64,000 nucleotides of DNA from Paracoccaceae bacterium (GTDB lineage: Bacteria > Pseudomonadota > Alphaproteobacteria > Rhodobacterales > Rhodobacteraceae), in NCBI GenBank assembly GCA_018222585.1, contig JAAFAB010000005.1:186001-250000 (forward strand), given 5' to 3'. The notes beneath the pieces are model-generated. The model was not told the DNA's origin and did not search any database. It saw only the letters and a program-made list of their open reading frames with translations. This document shows positions 1 through 8,416 of this stretch, piece after piece; position 1 is the first letter of the stretch; every line of letters begins with the position of its first letter. Position numbers and translations under genes: made by a program.

Positions 1-1408
1 GCAGGGTCTGCTTGCGCGAGAAGGCCAGCAGCTGCCCGACCAGCGCCGCCGCACGGTTGGCGTTCTGGTTGATCTGGATGAGATCGCCGAAATCCGGGTC
101 GCCCTGGTCATGGCGCAGCAGAAGCAGGTCGCAATGGCCGGTGATCGCGGTCAGCAGGTTGTTGAAATCATGCGCCACCCCGCCCGCCAGCTGGCCGATG
201 GCCTGCATCTTCTGGCTCTGAACGAACTGCGCTTCCAGCGTCTTCAGTTCGGTCGCATCCGAGAGCACCGCGATCAGCGCGACCCGCCCGTCGAAGGGCA
301 TCGCCTTGACCGCGACCTGCACGAAGACCTCGATCTCGGACCGCGACAGCCGCAGGAATTCCGACCGCGGTTTCGAGGGGCTCTCCACCGGCTGCGAGGC
401 CGCCTCGGAGAGCCATTCGCGGACCGACCGGCCCAGCCCCTCCATCAGGTCGCCCAGCTCCGCCTCGGGGCGGGGCGAGATCGACAGCAGGTGACAGGCG
501 GCTGCATTGGCCAGCTCGATCTTGCCGCTGACCGACAGCCGCAGGATCGGCACCGGCAGCGCATCGACCATGGACCAGATCGTGCCCGCCTCTTCCTCGG
601 CGGTGCGATCCACCGGGGCATCCAGGGGCAGCAGCAGGATTTCCCGTCGGCCATGGGCGCGGGACACCTCGGTCATCCGGCGCTCTTCGGTGTGATCGCC
701 GGCGCGGATCAGCACCCGCCCCTCGGCCCCGCTCGGCCCCTCGACCACCAGGTCCTCCAGCCGCCGGGGCCGTCCCCGGGCCAGCGTCCGCGCCGCCGTG
801 TTCATGTAGAGGATCGCATTGCCCCGCCCCAGGGTGAGGACCGGCAACTGCCCGCCCTGCTCCTCGGCCCGGGCTGCGCCGAGGTCCTCGACCCGCCAAA
901 GGACCTGCCCTGCGTCGAGCCCCTGGGCGCTGAGCCGCAGGGGGCCTGTCGGCGTCACCAGGTCCTCGCTGGCGGCGCCCTTGCGATGCAGTGCCGTCCT
1001 CAGACGTCGCACCACCGCATCGGCCGCGTTGAGACGCCGGGCCAGGGCCGCCTCGATGGTGCGTGTCTGTCCCTCTGCGAGAGAACTTCGCGCGACCCGA
1101 TTGGCAAACAGCAACTCCCCGTCCGCGCCCGAGATCAGGGTGGCCGCCGGATCCCCTTCAAGCAGGGTCTGCAGGTCGGGGGTTTCGGCGATCTCTGCCT
1201 GCGTGGGCCGGCCGAGGTGGCTGACCAGCAGCACCAGCCCCGCCAGGCACAGCCCGCCCACCAGAAGCGCCAGGGAGAGCAGAGGATCGGGCAGCAGGGC
1301 CGCCGAGGCGACGAAAAGGAAGGCCAGCGCCAGCAGCGCCTGCCCGCGCGCGGAGATCCCGCGCCGCGCCAGGTCCAATTGCCCCTGCTCCGTCCCCGCC
1401 TGAGACAA
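1..1408 (-). CDS. cckA: Hybrid sensor histidine kinase CckA (N-terminal part, cut by window edge)
   Basis: CckA is the membrane kinase/phosphatase that feeds phosphate through ChpT to the response regulator CtrA. About 469 codons are present and the gene runs off the left edge, so the end of the ATPase domain and the receiver domain are not seen. The protein starts with two membrane segments (about residues 24-40 and 42-63), continues with PAS-like sensory regions, and reaches the H-box GGVAHDFNNLLTAITGH with the phospho-accepting histidine at residue 413. The frame was read on the complement. The start is a TTG at 1408, preceded by AGGAGG at 1414-1419. The GGVAHDFNNLL form of the H-box is characteristic of CckA. 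A perfect CtrA box lies 53-67 bp upstream, which suggests feedback from CtrA. Identity is secure; the exact start is likely. Confidence 0.93.
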   Translation of the reverse strand, partial: MSQAGTEQGQLDLARRGISARGQALLALAFLFVASAALLPDPLLSLALLVGGLCLAGLVLLVSHLGRPTQAEIAETPDLQTLLEGDPAATLISGADGELLFANRVARSSLAEGQTRTIEAALARRLNAADAVVRRLRTALHRKGAASEDLVTPTGPLRLSAQGLDAGQVLWRVEDLGAARAEEQGGQLPVLTLGRGNAILYMNTAARTLARGRPRRLEDLVVEGPSGAEGRVLIRAGDHTEERRMTEVSRAHGRREILLLPLDAPVDRTAEEEAGTIWSMVDALPVPILRLSVSGKIELANAAACHLLSISPRPEAELGDLMEGLGRSVREWLSEAASQPVESPSKPRSEFLRLSRSEIEVFVQVAVKAMPFDGRVALIAVLSDATELKTLEAQFVQSQKMQAIGQLAGGVAHDFNNLLTAITGHCDLLLLRHDQGDPDFGDLIQINQNANRAAALVGQLLAFSRKQTL

Positions 1409-1460
1409 GCGTTCCTCCTGCCATCTCCACCCGTGTCGCGATACCGTGGTCCACGAACGC

Positions 1461-1475
1461 TTAAGCGAAGGTTAA
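1461..1475 (-). promoter_or_regulatory. CtrA box upstream of cckA
   Basis: TTAA-N7-TTAA (TTAACCTTCGCTTAA on the minus strand), the full CtrA recognition consensus with exact 7-base spacing, located 53-67 bp before the TTG start of cckA. The position fits a promoter-proximal site. CtrA is the end point of the CckA-ChpT phosphorelay, so this would be a feedback site; binding is inferred. Confidence 0.65.
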
Positions 1476-1522
1476 CAGGCGCCCATTGTCAGGCCCATTC
1501 GACCAAAGGTTGCAAGAAGAGG

Positions 1523-2689
1523 TCAGGCCCGCACCAGCTGCGACAGGAAGAACCCGTCTCCGCCGTCCAGCGGGGTCAGCGCCAGGCTCTGCTCCTGGCG
1601 CCAGCCGGGGGTGCGATCGAGGAAGGCGGCGATCTGGGCCGCGTTCTCGGCCTCGAGCAGCGAACAGGTGGCATAGGCCAGCCGCCCGCCCGGCGCGACC
1701 AGGGGCGCGGTCAGATCGAGGATCCCGGCCTGGATCGCGACCAGCTCGGCCAGACGGGCGGCATCCAGCCGCCACTTGCCCTCGGGCGCACGGCGCCAGG
1801 CGCCGCTGCCGGAACAGGGCACGTCACAGAAGACAAGGTCATAGGGCCCCTGCCCGGCCACCCGGTCGGTGTCCAGCAGGGATACACGCACCCCGGCGCG
1901 CCGCGCCCGCGCCGGAAGGTCCTTCATCCGGTGCGGCGCGGCGTCATGGGCGAAGAGGCGCAACTGCGCCCGGGCGCCGAGCGCCAGCGACTTGCCACCG
2001 CCGCCGGCGCAATAGTCCAGCACCCGCATCCCGTCGGCCAGCGGCACCGCCTCGCAGATCGCCTGACTGGCGGCGTCCTGCATCTCGAAACGCCCGTCCT
2101 CGTAGGCGGCGGTCCGTTGCAGCTTGCGGGCCCCTTCGGTGACCTCCAGCGCGCCGCGGGCCAGGTCGACCGGCCGGGCGATGATCCCCTCCTCGGCCAG
2201 TTCGTCGGCCAGGGCGGCGCGGGTGGTCACGGCGCGGTTGACACGGATGAAGACCGGCGCGCGGAAGCGCATGACCTCGGCCACGGCCTCGGCCCGTGCG
2301 CCGAGCCTGGCAGCAAACTGCGGCCAGACCCAGCCGGGGATATCGAGCCGGGTGGCAGGGTCCTCGGGCAAGGCACCGGGCACGGTCTCGGCTTCCGAGA
2401 GCGACGCGGGCGCGTGGCCCTCGCCGGTGAACAGCTCTGCCGGGTCGCGGCCCTCGGCACGTAGCATCCCCAGCATCAGGCCCCGCCCCGACTGCCCGCC
2501 GCCAAGCGCGGCGAAGGAACTGAGGCAGCGCAGCGCGTCGAAGACATGATCCCGGATCGCCGCCCGGTCCTTCGAGCCGGCGTAACGCGCCCCGCGCGCC
2601 CAGCCGATCAGCGCCTTCTCGGCGGCCTCTCCGGCCAGCACCTGGTCGAGGATCTCTGCCGCCGCGGCAATGCGGGCCGCCGGGGTCAC
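1523..2689 (-). CDS. RsmB/NOL1/NOP2/Sun-family RNA (cytosine-C5) methyltransferase
   Basis: A 388-residue SAM-dependent methyltransferase for cytosine C5, most likely acting on 16S rRNA like RsmB (Fmu). An N-terminal NusB-like helical region (about 1-130) precedes the Rossmann methyltransferase domain. Visible motifs are the SAM loop LDYCAGGGGKS (224-234), the PCSGSG motif with Cys292 and the TCS motif with Cys342. These are the two cysteines used in catalysis and product release by m5C RNA methyltransferases. It is shorter than E. coli RsmB (429 aa), typical of alphaproteobacterial homologues. The start codon overlaps the stop of the upstream FAD oxidase by 4 bp (ATGA), so the two are probably co-transcribed and translationally coupled. 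Confidence 0.9.
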   Translation of the reverse strand: MTPAARIAAAAEILDQVLAGEAAEKALIGWARGARYAGSKDRAAIRDHVFDALRCLSSFAALGGGQSGRGLMLGMLRAEGRDPAELFTGEGHAPASLSEAETVPGALPEDPATRLDIPGWVWPQFAARLGARAEAVAEVMRFRAPVFIRVNRAVTTRAALADELAEEGIIARPVDLARGALEVTEGARKLQRTAAYEDGRFEMQDAASQAICEAVPLADGMRVLDYCAGGGGKSLALGARAQLRLFAHDAAPHRMKDLPARARRAGVRVSLLDTDRVAGQGPYDLVFCDVPCSGSGAWRRAPEGKWRLDAARLAELVAIQAGILDLTAPLVAPGGRLAYATCSLLEAENAAQIAAFLDRTPGWRQEQSLALTPLDGGDGFFLSQLVRA

Positions 2690-4098
2690 GCGGAGACCTC
2701 GAAGATCTTGCCGGGGTTCAGGATATTCTTCGGATCGAGCGCCAGTTTCACCGCCCGCATGACGGCAATGGCCGGCCCCGCCTCCTCGGCCAGGGCCGAC
2801 ATCTTGCCCTGCCCGATGCCATGCTCACCGGTGCAGGTGCCACCCGCCGCCTGGGCGCGCAGGGTGATGCCATGCAGGAAGTCCTCGACCTTCGCAGCCT
2901 CGCCGGCGTCCTCGGGATCGGTCATCAGCACGACATGGAAATTGCCGTCGCCGACATGGCCCAGGATGGTGCCGGTCAGCCCCTTCGCCTGCAGATCTTC
3001 CTGCGCGGCGGCAATGTTCGCGGCCAGCGCCGAGATCGGCACGCAGGCGTCCGACACCAGCCCCTTGCACCCGGGCCGCAGCGCAAGCGCGGCCCAGTAG
3101 GCATCATGGCGGGCCTGCCACAGCCTGTTGCGGGTGTCGGGATCGCTCGACCAGTCGATATGCGTGGCGCCGGCATCGCGGGCCAGCTCGGCGAAGGTCT
3201 CGGCGGTGTCCTGCGCCACGGCCTCCGAGCCGGTGCATTCGAAGAACAGGGTCACGGTCTCTTCGAGGTCCAGCTTGGAATAGGCGTTGCAGGCGCGGAT
3301 CTGCATGGCGTCCAGCAGCTCGACCCGGCCGATGCCGAGGCCCATCTGGACCAGCAGGATCACGGCGGAAACCGCGCCGTCCAGATCCGGGAAGGCGGCG
3401 ATCCCGCCCAGCACGGTCTCGGGGATGCCACGCAGGCGCAGCGTCGCCTCGGTGATCACGCCAAGCGTGCCCTCCGAGCCGATCATCAGCCGCGTCAGAT
3501 CATAGCCCGCCGAGGACTTCGCCGCGCGGGAGCCGGTGCGGATCACCGTGCCATCGGCCAGCACCACCTCCAGCGCCAGCACGTTGTCGGCCATCGTCCC
3601 GTAGCGCACCGCATTGGTGCCCGAGGCACGGGTGGCGCACATGCCGCCGACAGAGGCATCGGCGCCGGGGTCGATGGGGAAGGTCAGGCCGGTGGCGCGC
3701 AGTTCCTCGTTCAGGCGCTTACGGGTGATCCCGGGTTGCACGACCGCCAGCAGGTCCTCGTCACGCACCTCCAGCACCGAGGCCATGCGCGCCATGTCGA
3801 GGGAGACGCCGCCGACCGGCGCATTCAGCTGCCCTTCCAGTGAGGAACCGGCGCCGAAGGGAATGACCGGCACGCCGTGGGTCCAGCAGGTGCGCAGGAT
3901 CCGCGACACCTCTTCCGTGCTCTCGGGCCATGCCACCATGTCGGGGGCCTGGGTGCCGCGCCCCGTCGCCGTATTGGCGTGCTGCGCGCGCAGCGCCTGG
4001 CCGGTCTGAAGACGATCCCCCAGAAGCGCGGCGAGTTCCGCCTGGACCGCCGCGAGGGCCTCGCTCGACGGGGGGGTCGTTTTCGCTTGCAGGGTCAT
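2686..4098 (-). CDS. FAD-binding oxidoreductase, D-lactate dehydrogenase/glycolate oxidase family
   Basis: A 470-residue flavoprotein with a VAO-type FAD_binding_4 domain (PFGAGSSLEG near 81-90) and an FAD-oxidase C-terminal domain ending in the family motif CTGEHGIG. The family oxidises 2-hydroxy acids, typically D-lactate, passing electrons to cytochrome c or quinone; the closest general description is D-lactate dehydrogenase (cytochrome) or GlcD-like. Length is normal. An ATG six codons upstream (4116) is in frame, but GGAGG lies 5 nt before the ATG at 4098, so the latter was chosen. It is coupled to the downstream rRNA methyltransferase by a 4-bp overlap. The exact substrate cannot be told from sequence. 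Confidence 0.87.
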   Translation of the reverse strand: MTLQAKTTPPSSEALAAVQAELAALLGDRLQTGQALRAQHANTATGRGTQAPDMVAWPESTEEVSRILRTCWTHGVPVIPFGAGSSLEGQLNAPVGGVSLDMARMASVLEVRDEDLLAVVQPGITRKRLNEELRATGLTFPIDPGADASVGGMCATRASGTNAVRYGTMADNVLALEVVLADGTVIRTGSRAAKSSAGYDLTRLMIGSEGTLGVITEATLRLRGIPETVLGGIAAFPDLDGAVSAVILLVQMGLGIGRVELLDAMQIRACNAYSKLDLEETVTLFFECTGSEAVAQDTAETFAELARDAGATHIDWSSDPDTRNRLWQARHDAYWAALALRPGCKGLVSDACVPISALAANIAAAQEDLQAKGLTGTILGHVGDGNFHVVLMTDPEDAGEAAKVEDFLHGITLRAQAAGGTCTGEHGIGQGKMSALAEEAGPAIAVMRAVKLALDPKNILNPGKIFEVSA

Positions 4099-4434
4099 CT
4101 CATCCTCCGGGGTCATGCAGGCCGGGGCCGACGCTGGACCCGACAGGGATCTTCCCTACCGCCGCCCCGGCAGCGGCGCAAGCATCACCGCTTTCGGGCA
4201 GCATCAGCCGTGTCTCGGGGACGGAAACGGCGCGGCGATGCCCGGTCAGAGATGCCAATACCTCCATATCTCCCATTATTATCAATAGGCTAAAGTTCAA
4301 AGCTAAACCAATCAGTCAACTTGAGGGCATCACGCAGTTCCTCCCCCTTTGCCCTGCTTCCGGCGAGCTTCCCGGCCTCTTTCGGAGACGAGCAGACTGT
4401 CCTCCTTCACCACCGAAATGCCCGGGCGGAAAAG

Positions 4435-4718
4435 TTATCCACGCTTGTCCACAGGGCTGCCCCCCATGCTTACCCCGAGTAACCCCGGCCAGGCATCGCC
4501 CGAGCTTGGGCAGCACCGACCGGGAACAGGCGTGAAACACGCCCCGGAAAGACAATCAAGCATTTGATATAAAACGTTTATATCGACAACCGATGCGGCT
4601 TTTCACCAATTCCGTCGATTTCGCGCCCGGAACGCCGCACAGAATGATCCACAGGCGCGCCCGCCGAGGCCCCCGGGCTGCCGAGAGATCTTCCACAAAC
4701 TCCCCAGACTTATCCACA
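4435..4718 (+). other. Cluster of DnaA-box-like sequences (possible origin or DnaA-binding locus)
   Basis: Five 9-mers in the same orientation: TTATCCACG (4435-4443), TTGTCCACA (4445-4453), TGATCCACA (4645-4653), TCTTCCACA (4689-4697) and the perfect consensus TTATCCACA (4710-4718). The first two are separated by one base. AT-rich stretches lie to the left and in the middle. The combination is origin-like. However, none of the genes I would expect around an alphaproteobacterial oriC (hemE, parAB, gidAB, dnaA) is adjacent, so a DnaA-titrating or regulatory site is equally possible. Confidence 0.45.
4566..4584. promoter_or_regulatory. AT-rich perfect inverted repeat
   Basis: GATATAAA-ACG-TTTATATC: perfect 8-bp arms around a 3-bp centre, in the only AT-rich patch between the DnaA-box groups, about 290 bp before the fructokinase start. 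It could be a regulator operator or an easily melted element; no known regulator assigned. Confidence 0.35.
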
Positions 4719-4874
4719 GGCCGAGGGCGAGCGGCGCGGAACGCCTTGCAAACAAGCCTGAAATCGCCGCTGCGCACGCATTCCGCTCGACCCGCCGAAC
4801 GGAAGTCTCTAAGTGTTTCCAGGACCAAAGAGCCCGTCTTTCGACTCGTTTCCCAACTATCCGAGGAGCGCCCG

Positions 4875-5801
4875 ATGCTGATCTGTTGCGGCGAAGCCCT
4901 GATCGACATGATCCCCGCCAAGACCGCCACAGGCGACGACGCCTATGTGCCTCATGCCGGGGGGGCGGTCTTCAATACCGCCGTGGCCCTCGGACGCCTG
5001 GGCGCCGAAGTGGCCATGATCTCGGGCATCTCGACCGATCTCTTCGGCACCCGCCTGGCCGAGGGGCTGAGCGCCTCCAACGTCGGCACCGACCTGCTGA
5101 TCCGCTCGGACCGGCCCACGACCATGGCCTATGTCATGCTGAAAGATGGCAGCGCAACCTATTCATTCCACGACGAAAATTCTGCCGGCCGCATGATTGC
5201 CCCGGCGGACCTCCCGCAGCTTCCCGACAACTGCACGGCGCTCTATTTCGGGGGGATCTCCCTCGCCGTCGAACCGGGGGCCGAGACCTACGCCGCGCTC
5301 TGCGCCCGCGAGGCCGCCGACCATCTGGTGATGATCGACCCGAATATCCGCCCCGGCTTCATCCGCGATGTCGACGCCTTCCGCGACCGCATGGCCCGGA
5401 TGCTGGCCCAGGCCGATATCATCAAGATCTCGGACGAGGACCTCGACTGGCTGCGCGACGGACCGGACACCGCAGAGGCCAAGGCCCGCGCCCTGCGCGC
5501 CGAGACCGGGGCCATGGTGATCCTGACCCGGGGCGCCAAGGGCGCCACGGCCTTCTACGGCGGCGGGGAGACCAGCGTCGCGGCGCGCCGAGCCGAGGTG
5601 GTCGATACGGTCGGCGCGGGGGATACCTTCAACGCCGGCGTGCTGGCCAAGTTGTCCGAACTGGGCTTCCTGACCAAGTCCGCCCTGCGCGAGATCCCGG
5701 AAACCGCCCTGCGCGAGGCGCTCGACCATGGTGCCAGGGTGGCGGCCATCACCGTCTCGCGCGCCGGGGCCAACCCGCCCTGGGCAGCAGAACTGAACTG
5801 A
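4875..5801 (+). CDS. Fructokinase-type PfkB-family sugar kinase
   Basis: A 308-residue ribokinase/PfkB-family kinase that most likely phosphorylates fructose to fructose 6-phosphate with ATP in the cytoplasm. The N-terminal substrate region CGEALIDMIP...GGAVFNTAVALGRLG (5-43) and the C-terminal signature DTVGAGDTFNAG (244-255), with the catalytic base Asp250, are both intact. The start at 4875 follows GAGGAG at 4864-4868; the frame is open further upstream but that part is not protein-like. The gene converges on mtlK (mannitol 2-dehydrogenase, fructose-forming), which strongly suggests that fructose is the substrate. The exact sugar is inferred from context. Confidence 0.85.
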   Translation: MLICCGEALIDMIPAKTATGDDAYVPHAGGAVFNTAVALGRLGAEVAMISGISTDLFGTRLAEGLSASNVGTDLLIRSDRPTTMAYVMLKDGSATYSFHDENSAGRMIAPADLPQLPDNCTALYFGGISLAVEPGAETYAALCAREAADHLVMIDPNIRPGFIRDVDAFRDRMARMLAQADIIKISDEDLDWLRDGPDTAEAKARALRAETGAMVILTRGAKGATAFYGGGETSVAARRAEVVDTVGAGDTFNAGVLAKLSELGFLTKSALREIPETALREALDHGARVAAITVSRAGANPPWAAELN

Positions 5802-5804
5802 AAA

Positions 5805-5822
5805 GGGCGCCTCGCGGCGCCC
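5805..5822. terminator. Bidirectional hairpin between fructokinase and mtlK
   Basis: GGGCGCC-TCGC-GGCGCCC, a perfect 7-bp stem with a 4-nt loop placed between two convergent stop codons. It is preceded by AAAA (5801-5804) and followed by TTCCCGTTTT, so it can serve both strands. Confidence 0.7.
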
Positions 5823-5858
5823 TTCCCGTTTTCGATCTTTCAGAAATCGCCTGTGGCC

Positions 5859-7322
5859 TCAGACGAGGAAAGCCTCAAGGGCTGCGGCAACCCCTTGCGT
5901 GTTGACGATTTCGAACCACCGCGCGAAAGCCTCGGCAAAGCGCGGGTTGTCGCCCAGATCGCCATAGACATCGCGCATCTCCAGCCATGCGGCGGGACGC
6001 AGACGGGCCTGCTCGGCGCGGATCACCAGGGCTTCCCAGCTGGGATCGTTCGGTGCCACGGCGGTGCCGTCCTCCAGCACCCCCTGGCAATATCGCGCCC
6101 AGAGCGCCGAGATCAGCGCCAGCCCCTCGACCGGCGCACCGGACTCCAGCCCGTCGCGGATCGAGGGCACGATGAACTTCGGCTGCCGGTTCGAGCCGTC
6201 GAGACAGAGACGTCGCGTGGTGTCCTCGACCGCCGGGTTGGAGAAACGGGCGTCGATCAGATCGAGATAGGTCGCAGGGTCATATTCCGGCACCGCGTGC
6301 ACATGGGGCAGGATCTCCTGCTCCTCGACCTTGCGGAAGAAACCATGGACCAGCGGATGCGCCATCGCCTCATGGGCCATTTCGAGGCCCAGCAGGGCCG
6401 CCGGATAGGCGATCAGCGCGTGACCACCGTTCAGCACGCGGATCTTCATCCGCTCGTAGACATGCACGTTGTCGGTGAAGGTCACGCCGACCTTCTCCAG
6501 CGCCGGGCGGCCAAGGGGGAAGTTGTCTTCCAGCACCCACTGGCGGAAGGGCTCGCAGGTGACGGGCACCGGATCCTCCAGCCCCAGGCGGGCGGCCAGG
6601 GCGCGCTCACGGTCGCCGGTGGCGGGGGTGATGCGATCGACCATGCCATTGGGGAAAGCCACCTGCCCCTCGATCCAGTCCGCCAGCTCCAGGTCGACCA
6701 GCTGTGCGAAACCGACCACGGCATCGCGGGTCACCTCGCCATTGCCCGGCAGGTTGTCGCAGGACATCACGGTGAAGGGATCGACCCCGGCGGCGCGGCG
6801 CAGCTTCAGCGCGGCGACGATGGCACCGAAGACCGTGTGCGGCGCATCCGCGCGGGCGGCATCAGCCCGGATCTCGGGGTGGGAGGGATCGAAGGTGCCG
6901 GTCTCGGCCGAGACGAAATAGCCGCCCTCGGTCACGGTCAGCGAGACGATGCGGGTCGCGGGATCGGCCATCTTCGCGATCAGCGCGCCGTTGCCCTCCT
7001 CGACCGGCAGGAAGTCGATCATCGCGCCGATCACCCGGGCGCGGGCGCCCTCGGGGTCCAGCTCGACCACGGTCGAGAGGCAATCCTGCGCCTTCAGCGC
7101 CTCGCGCATCCTGGCATCGGGGGCACGGACACCGGCGCCGGTCAGCGCCCAGTCATGCCCTTCGCCAAGCGCGAAGAGATCGTCGAGGTAGACCGCCTGG
7201 TGAGCGCGGTGGAAGTTGCCCAGGCCCACATGGACGATGCCATGGGACAGCGCGGCGCGATCATACCCGGGCCGGGCGACCTCAGGGGAAAGGTTGCCCA
7301 GTGTATCGTCGGAGAGTTTCAT
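5859..7322 (-). CDS. mtlK: Mannitol 2-dehydrogenase (polyol dehydrogenase, PSLDR family)
   Basis: A 487-residue long-chain NAD-dependent polyol dehydrogenase that oxidises D-mannitol (and often D-arabitol or D-sorbitol) to the ketose, mainly fructose. The N-terminal nucleotide-binding segment is HVGLGNFHRAHQAVYLDD (31-48). The catalytic Lys-x4-Asn-x2-His pattern of the family is visible in KIRVLNGGH. The length matches R. sphaeroides MtlK (about 490). The ATG at 7322 was preferred to an upstream in-frame ATG at 7376, because the extension is proline-rich and unlike the family. It is the last gene of the polyol operon, directly after smoK. In R. sphaeroides smoS (sorbitol dehydrogenase) lies between these two; it is absent here. 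Confidence 0.92.
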   Translation of the reverse strand: MKLSDDTLGNLSPEVARPGYDRAALSHGIVHVGLGNFHRAHQAVYLDDLFALGEGHDWALTGAGVRAPDARMREALKAQDCLSTVVELDPEGARARVIGAMIDFLPVEEGNGALIAKMADPATRIVSLTVTEGGYFVSAETGTFDPSHPEIRADAARADAPHTVFGAIVAALKLRRAAGVDPFTVMSCDNLPGNGEVTRDAVVGFAQLVDLELADWIEGQVAFPNGMVDRITPATGDRERALAARLGLEDPVPVTCEPFRQWVLEDNFPLGRPALEKVGVTFTDNVHVYERMKIRVLNGGHALIAYPAALLGLEMAHEAMAHPLVHGFFRKVEEQEILPHVHAVPEYDPATYLDLIDARFSNPAVEDTTRRLCLDGSNRQPKFIVPSIRDGLESGAPVEGLALISALWARYCQGVLEDGTAVAPNDPSWEALVIRAEQARLRPAAWLEMRDVYGDLGDNPRFAEAFARWFEIVNTQGVAAALEAFLV

Positions 7323-7372
7323 CTCTGCCTCTTGTCTGATGTGCCGCCGGGCCGGGGGCCCGGCGGGTCTGG

Positions 7373-8377
7373 TCACTCGACGCGCAGGCCTGCGGCGTCG
7401 AACTTGTGGATCTTGTCCGCCTCGGGGGTCAGCCAGATCGTGTCACCGTGGCGCAGGGCCATCTCGCCGCTGGCGCGGACGGTGATGGTTTCGGCCAGGC
7501 CGGTGTCATGGACATGCAGGAAGGTATCGCTGCCCAGGTGCTCGCCCACGCCGACGGTGCCCTTCCACATGCCGCTCTCGGTCGAGGGCTGCAGGTGCTC
7601 AGGCCGGACACCGATCTCGTGCGCGCCATGTTTGGCCGCCTCTTCGCCGGTGATGAAATTCATCTTCGGCGAGCCGATGAACCCGGCGACGAAGCGGTTG
7701 CGCGGCGCGCGGTAGAGCTCCAGCGGGCTGCCGACCTGTTCGATCCGGCCGGCCTGCAGCACGACGATCTTGTCGGCCATGGTCATCGCCTCGACCTGGT
7801 CGTGGGTGACATAGACCATGGTGGTCTTCAGCTTGGTGTGCAGCTCCGAGATCTCGAGGCGCATGTTCACCCGCAGCGCCGCGTCGAGGTTCGACAGCGG
7901 TTCGTCGAAGAGGAAGGCCGCCGGTTCGCGCACGATGGCCCGACCGATGGCGACCCGCTGACGCTGACCGCCCGAGAGCTGGCCCGGCTTGCGGTCGATG
8001 TAGTCGCTGAGGTTCAGCACCTGGGCGGCATAATCGACCCGCTTGTCCTGCTCTTCCTTGCTCATGCCTGCCATCTTCAGCGGGAAGGCGATGTTCTTGC
8101 GCACCGACATGTGCGGATAAAGCGCGTAGCTCTGGAACACCATGGCCAGCTTGCGCTTGGCGGGGGGCAGATGCGTGGCGTCCTCGCGGTCGATGCGGAT
8201 CTGGCCGCTGCTGACATCTTCCAGCCCCGCGATCAGCCGAAGCAGCGTGGACTTGCCGCAGCCCGAGGGGCCGACGAAGACGACGAACTCGCCCTCGTCG
8301 ATGGTCAGGTCCAGCGGCGGGATCACCTCGATGTCCCCGAACGACTTGGTCACCTTGTCCAGCGTGATACGTCCCAT
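7373..8377 (-). CDS. smoK: Sorbitol/mannitol ABC transporter, ATP-binding protein
   Basis: A 334-residue MalK/UgpC-type ATPase that powers the SmoEFG polyol importer at the inner membrane. Walker [10 protein letters not shown], the Q-loop region, signature LSGGQRQR and Walker [12 protein letters not shown] are all present. They are followed by the D-loop, the switch histidine ([10 protein letters not shown]) and a C-terminal TOBE/OB regulatory region. The length is slightly short of MalK (371) but normal for SmoK. It lies 39 bp after smoG in the same operon and 50 bp before mtlK. Assignment to polyols rests on the operon (smoEFG, mtlK, SorC-type regulator). Confidence 0.92.
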   Translation of the reverse strand: MGRITLDKVTKSFGDIEVIPPLDLTIDEGEFVVFVGPSGCGKSTLLRLIAGLEDVSSGQIRIDREDATHLPPAKRKLAMVFQSYALYPHMSVRKNIAFPLKMAGMSKEEQDKRVDYAAQVLNLSDYIDRKPGQLSGGQRQRVAIGRAIVREPAAFLFDEPLSNLDAALRVNMRLEISELHTKLKTTMVYVTHDQVEAMTMADKIVVLQAGRIEQVGSPLELYRAPRNRFVAGFIGSPKMNFITGEEAAKHGAHEIGVRPEHLQPSTESGMWKGTVGVGEHLGSDTFLHVHDTGLAETITVRASGEMALRHGDTIWLTPEADKIHKFDAAGLRVE

Positions 8378-8416
8378 GTTCTTGTCCTTTATCTTCAGAC
8401 CCTTGCAGGGCGTTCT

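Larger units (their letters stand above)
4099..4874. other. Non-coding region between divergent genes, with DnaA-box cluster
   Basis: About 776 bp without a convincing gene. It contains two AT-rich islands in an otherwise GC-rich context (about 4256-4320 and 4558-4590), five DnaA-box-like sequences (4435-4718) and a perfect AT-rich inverted repeat (4566-4584). A sequence close to the IHF consensus (TATCAATAGGCTA, one mismatch) lies at about 4277-4289. The promoter of the fructokinase must be in the right part. Open frames here are low-complexity and lack ribosome binding sites. Confidence 0.6.

Noticed and set aside
110-2464. 784-codon open frame on the plus strand
   Set aside because: It is antisense to cckA and rsmB, rich in Arg/Gln/His/Pro, with no recognisable domain. 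GC-rich third positions keep the opposite strand open.
4593-4874. Longer fructokinase starting at 4593
   Set aside because: The extra 94 codons run across DnaA-like boxes and are unlike any PfkB kinase; the start at 4875 has a ribosome binding site.
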